Below, in pieces: positions 61,889 through 64,000 of a DNA stretch of 64,000 nt. The notes under the pieces are model-generated. The model made no database searches. It had not been told where the DNA came from and saw nothing but the letters and a program-made list of their open reading frames with translations. Numbering within the stretch: position 1 is the stretch's first letter; each line of letters starts with the position of its first letter. Position numbers and translations under genes: made by a program. Source of the stretch: Pseudomonas sp. dw_612 (GTDB lineage Bacteria; Pseudomonadota; Gammaproteobacteria; Pseudomonadales; Pseudomonadaceae); NCBI RefSeq assembly GCF_018449725.1, contig NZ_JAAVVC010000011.1, positions 124,001-188,000 of the forward strand. Reading direction: 5' to 3'.

Positions 61889-62914
61889 TCAGTTAAAACC
61901 GCTGGTGGAAATGAAGTCGACGTCGGTCTTCGGCTCGGCACGCATTAACAGTTCGATCACCTGCTCAAGCGTGCGCCCTTCAAATAGAATCGCGTGCAGC
62001 CCGGCGACCAGCGGCATGTAGACGCCCGCTTCCTGGGACTTGGCCTTGAGCACTTTCAACGTATTCACGCCTTCGGCGACTTCGCCCAGGCGCGTCACCG
62101 CGTCTTCCAGGCTCAGCCCCTGGCCGAGGGCGAAACCGACCTGGTAGTTGCGGCTTTTCGGCGACGAGCAGGTCACGATCAAGTCGCCCACACCGGCGAG
62201 GCCGAGGAAGGTCATCGGGTTGGCGCCCTGATTCACCGCAAAACGGGTCATTTCCGCCAGCGCCCGGGTGATCAGCATGCTCTTGGTGTTTTCACCCATG
62301 CCCAGCGCCACCGCCATGCCGGCGATGATCGCGTAGACGTTTTTCAGCGCCCCGCCCAACTCCACGCCATAACGGTCGGCGCTGGCGTACACACGAAAGG
62401 TGCGGCCGTGCAGCGCTTCCTGCACCCGCGCGCACAACTCTTCGTCTTCGCTCGCAACCACCGTGGCGGTCAGCGCGTGTTCGGCGATTTCACGGGCCAG
62501 GTTCGGCCCGGACAGCACGCCGATACGGGCTTGCGGGGCGATCTCTTCGAGGATCTCGCTCATCAGCTTGAAGGTGTGGGCTTCAATGCCTTTGGTCAGG
62601 CTCACCAGCAATTTGCCGCTCAAGCGTTCGGCGTGCGGGGCCAACACCAAGCGCAGCGCGCTGGACGGCAGCGCGACGAAACACAGGTCGCAGGCCTCCA
62701 GCGTAGCTTGCAGGTCAGTGACCGCTTCCACGCCCGGCAAAATCTTGATGCCTTTGAGGTAACGCGGGTTCTCGCGATTGACCCGGATGGCCTCGGCCTG
62801 TTCGGGATCACGCATCCACTGCCGGACCTGAAGCCCGTTCTCGGCCAGCAGGTTTGCCACGGCGGTACCAAAACTTCCGCCTCCCAGGACCGCAATTGGG
62901 CGCTGTTCAGTCAT
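61889..62914 (-). CDS. gpsA: Glycerol-3-phosphate dehydrogenase [NAD(P)+]
   Basis: Makes sn-glycerol-3-phosphate from dihydroxyacetone phosphate for phospholipid synthesis. 341 residues from ATG 62914. Nucleotide-binding GGGSFGTAVA at the start, the substrate segment ELGGALKNVYAIIAGMA with catalytic Lys, and DLIVTCSSPKSRNYQVG are standard. A reading to 62992 adds unconserved residues. Confidence 0.97.
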   Translation of the reverse strand: MTEQRPIAVLGGGSFGTAVANLLAENGLQVRQWMRDPEQAEAIRVNRENPRYLKGIKILPGVEAVTDLQATLEACDLCFVALPSSALRLVLAPHAERLSGKLLVSLTKGIEAHTFKLMSEILEEIAPQARIGVLSGPNLAREIAEHALTATVVASEDEELCARVQEALHGRTFRVYASADRYGVELGGALKNVYAIIAGMAVALGMGENTKSMLITRALAEMTRFAVNQGANPMTFLGLAGVGDLIVTCSSPKSRNYQVGFALGQGLSLEDAVTRLGEVAEGVNTLKVLKAKSQEAGVYMPLVAGLHAILFEGRTLEQVIELLMRAEPKTDVDFISTSGFN

Positions 62915-63109
62915 ATGCAATCCGTTAATCCATACCAGTGGCGATGCCGGCATTATACGGAGCGGCCCAGTGGCGGCCAGCCCCCGCGTCAATTACCGAC
63001 ACTTGTAGGAAGAAGACCAACAATTCCGAGGAAAATGCCCGTAACGTGACTGGAAAGTGACTGAGCTCGGTTAACATGCGCGCCACTTAATCGCTATCAA
63101 GGCTGTGTC

Positions 63110-64000
63110 GTGTCTTTTGGCCCTCCCTCTCCTCGCTCGTCGCTGGTCCTGGCGCTGATGTTCAGCCCGGCCCTGCTGGCTGACGATCTGTTCCTCGACA
63201 ACGAGCCGCTGCCCCAAGTGCTGACGGCCACGCGGCTGAAACAGTCGCCGGCCGCCGTGCCGGGGAGCATGACGGTGCTCGACAGCGAACTGATCAACGC
63301 CAGCGGCGCCCGGGACATCAGCGAATTGCTGCGGCTGGTGCCGGGGATGATGGTCGGCAACATCAATGGCAACCAGGCGGCGGTGAACTACCACGGCACC
63401 AATGCCAGCGAAGCGCGGCGCATGCAGGTATTGATCGATGGCCGCTCGGTGTACCGCGCCGGCCTGGCGACGGTGGACTGGAGCGATATTCCGGTGGCCA
63501 TGGAAGACATCGAGCGCATCGAAGTCTTTCGCGGCCCGAACACCGTCAGCTATGGCGCCAACGCGCTGATGGCGGTGGTCAACATCATCACGCGCAACCC
63601 GGCGGACAGCCACGGCACGCGGATCAAAGTCACCCGGGGCCAGCGCGGCATCAATGATTTCTACGCCAGCCAAGGCACCGGTTGGGACGGCGGCGATCTG
63701 CGTCTGTCGTTGTCCGGCCAGCAAGACGATGGCTTTGATTCGGACCGCAACGGCGCGGATTACCGTGACAGTCGGCGCTTGAACCGCTTCAACCTCGCCG
63801 TCAGCCAGACGCTCAACGAGAGCCAAAGCATCGACTGGCAATTGAACGCCAAGGACGGGACCAATCAGCGGCCCTACACCTACCGCCCGGTGTTCTCCGG
63901 GATTACCGCCGCCGGGAACAATTCCGACGTTATCGCCAAGGATTACGCCGGTTCCCTGCGCTGGAACCTGGACATCAATCCCGATCACAGCCTGTATATC
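63110..64000 (+). CDS. TonB-dependent outer-membrane receptor (partial, C-terminus outside window)
   Basis: The visible 297 residues start at GTG 63110 with a hydrophobic signal peptide (SLVLALMFSPALLA, cleavage before DD) and continue without a stop to the right edge. The plug domain follows: PQVLTATRLKQSPAAVPGS, SELLRLVPGMMVG, MQVLIDGRSVYR and DIERIEVFRGPNTVSYGANALMAVVNIITRNP, the classical signature. Then the first barrel strands. Ligand unknown; could be a siderophore, vitamin or other receptor. Confidence 0.9.
   Translation, partial: MSFGPPSPRSSLVLALMFSPALLADDLFLDNEPLPQVLTATRLKQSPAAVPGSMTVLDSELINASGARDISELLRLVPGMMVGNINGNQAAVNYHGTNASEARRMQVLIDGRSVYRAGLATVDWSDIPVAMEDIERIEVFRGPNTVSYGANALMAVVNIITRNPADSHGTRIKVTRGQRGINDFYASQGTGWDGGDLRLSLSGQQDDGFDSDRNGADYRDSRRLNRFNLAVSQTLNESQSIDWQLNAKDGTNQRPYTYRPVFSGITAAGNNSDVIAKDYAGSLRWNLDINPDHSLYI

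Noticed and set aside
63071..63988. A minus-strand frame of 305 codons opposite the TonB-dependent receptor start
   Set aside because: The plus strand has a complete signal peptide and plug domain that continues off the window edge, so the antisense frame is a shadow.

Overview
The window is high-GC bacterial chromosome with gene content, codon use and repeats typical of a Pseudomonas of the fluorescens lineage. Indicators are the yceD-rpmF-plsX-fabD-fabG-acpP-fabF-pabC-mltG-tmk-holB run next to sppA, rluC and a long rne. The many small inverted repeats with cores such as GGCTTGCTCGCGAA also point there. The species cannot be fixed from sequence reading alone. Synteny remarks with P. aeruginosa are from memory and were not computed.

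Region 1 (1-16 kb) is core housekeeping on the minus strand: ribosomal protein L32, phospholipid and fatty-acid initiation and elongation, acyl carrier protein, folate (pabC), cell wall (mltG) and dTMP kinase/clamp loader (tmk, holB). maf lies divergent from yceD. sppA, a HAD phosphatase and rluC follow, and rne lies divergent from rluC behind a ~640-base leader. Region 2 (16-25 kb) looks like accessory DNA set between rne and murB. It holds a LysR regulator with a three-gene unit (FAH/AraD1-like enzyme, EamA exporter, hexapeptide-repeat hybrid protein), then a four-gene periplasmic molybdenum-hydroxylase unit. Region 3 (25-32.6 kb) is murB-ptpA-kdsB-trm112-like-lpxK-exbD-exbB-comEC and a DUF2062 gene: envelope precursors plus energy-coupled and DNA-uptake membrane proteins.

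Region 4 (32.7-44.2 kb) has an ABC-2 exporter, GST, a transglutaminase-like protein, FadE, and a striking cassette: LysR regulator divergent from an AlaX-like tRNA-editing protein, a 2-oxoglutarate/Fe(II) oxygenase and a LysE-type exporter. I read this as a candidate system that makes, exports and protects against a modified amino acid, and it is my main discovery candidate. Duplicated tRNA-Glu/tRNA-Gly genes and a membrane-anchored coiled-coil protein follow. Region 5 (44.2-54.7 kb) is a mixture: tandem repeats and a GC-rich structured element, a chemoreceptor, a MocR regulator, SDR and MDR oxidoreductases, pyrF, a two-component system and a six-EF-hand protein. Region 6 (54.7-64 kb) has an AI-2E family permease, a DUF4892 lipid/envelope-type secreted protein preceded by a short GST-like remnant ORF, two alpha/beta hydrolases, a hotdog thioesterase, an acyl-CoA synthetase, sixA, a DUF4389 protein, gpsA and the start of a TonB-dependent receptor.

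At least ten REP-type inverted repeats of three sequence families sit between genes, nearly always at gene 3' ends. No CRISPR array, prophage, insertion sequence or rRNA operon was seen.
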